Shown here piece after piece: positions 63,786-64,000 of a stretch of 64,000 nt of DNA. Under the pieces are notes generated by a model. It saw nothing but the letters and a program-made list of their open reading frames with translations, did not search any database and had not been told where the DNA came from. Origin of the DNA: Companilactobacillus zhachilii (GTDB taxonomy: Bacteria > Bacillota > Bacilli > Lactobacillales > Lactobacillaceae); assembly GCF_003606365.2 (NCBI RefSeq), contig NZ_CP031933.2:868001-932000 (forward strand). The letters are read 5' to 3'. How positions within the stretch are numbered: the stretch's first letter is position 1; each line of letters starts with the position of its first letter. The translations under genes and the position numbers were made by a program.

Positions 63786-64000
63786 GTGTATAATATTATC
63801 GAAACATTGTTGATAATCGTATCCATTTTGATTGTAATTGCCGTCTTAATGCAACCTACAAAGCAACAAGATGCTTTGAACGCATTATCTGGTGGTGGTG
63901 GGGACCTATTCAGCAACCAGAAGAAACGTGGTTTTGAAGCCTTCATGGTTAAGGTTACCTACGTTTTACTAGTACTGTTCTTCGCATTTTCGATCATTCT
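63786..64000 (+). CDS. secG: Preprotein translocase subunit SecG (3' end beyond the window)
   Basis: About 71 codons visible: GTG start after GGAGG, first membrane helix LLIIVSILIVIAVLMQPTKQ, the loop with ALSGGGGDLFSNQKKRGFEA, and a second helix reaching the window edge. SecG assists SecYEG translocation in the membrane. The gene is usually followed by rnr and smpB. Confidence 0.9.
   Translation, partial: MYNIIETLLIIVSILIVIAVLMQPTKQQDALNALSGGGGDLFSNQKKRGFEAFMVKVTYVLLVLFFAFSII

Overview
The window is a low-GC Firmicutes chromosome segment of about 64 kb, most likely from the Lactobacillaceae; the glycolytic operon, the tail and lysis genes and the A+T-rich codon use fit a Lactobacillus sensu lato (Companilactobacillus-like) host, but the species call is an inference. 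It begins inside yvcK and ends inside secG, so both ends are ordinary core genome.

Left chromosomal part (1-10,833): yvcK-whiA; a large GT-C-like membrane protein; an MFS drug exporter; a MarR-type regulator divergent from a two-gene DrrAB-like ABC exporter, with three palindromic or half-palindromic operator sites between them; clpP under a CIRCE (HrcA) operator; and an acyltransferase-3 gene broken by a frameshift. Right chromosomal part (54,644-64,000): tRNA-Arg(CCG), the cggR-gapA-pgk-tpiA-eno operon, a Gfo/Idh/MocA oxidoreductase, a ClC-type channel/antiporter with a regulatory TrkA-C-like tail, and secG.

Between them lies a 43.8 kb prophage (10,834-54,656), inserted in the 3' end of tRNA-Arg with a 14-bp core duplicated at both ends. 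Its order is canonical for a Siphoviridae-type lactobacillus phage: integrase; lysogeny and immunity genes on the minus strand (zinc-ribbon membrane protein, ImmA-like protease, CI-like repressor); early genes (Cro-like and ORF6N antirepressor, Gp157, helicase, P-loop ATPase, DUF669 SSB-like protein, prim-pol, VapE-like helicase); an iteron-rich putative origin; VRR-NUC and DUF1642-like genes; the ArpU late regulator; an 810-nt gene-free stretch; then HNH, terminase, portal, protease, capsid, connectors, tail tube, the gpG/gpGT chaperone with a -1 frameshift site, tape measure, Dit, a split Tal, baseplate and receptor-binding genes, holins and a GH25 endolysin with SLAP-like repeats. Helicase and portal each carry a one-base frameshift; if these are not sequencing errors the prophage is probably defective.

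Three things stand out. (1) Five copies of a roughly 180-bp intergenic element, all outside the prophage, share a multi-hairpin fold whose stems differ in sequence but stay paired. (2) The gene-free block at 28.2-29.0 kb folds into many stems and holds three tRNA-like acceptor/T-arm modules, suggesting a giant phage RNA of the GOLLD/ROOL kind. (3) The early region holds three near-identical bidirectional promoter cassettes, each with a small leftward gene against the lytic operon.
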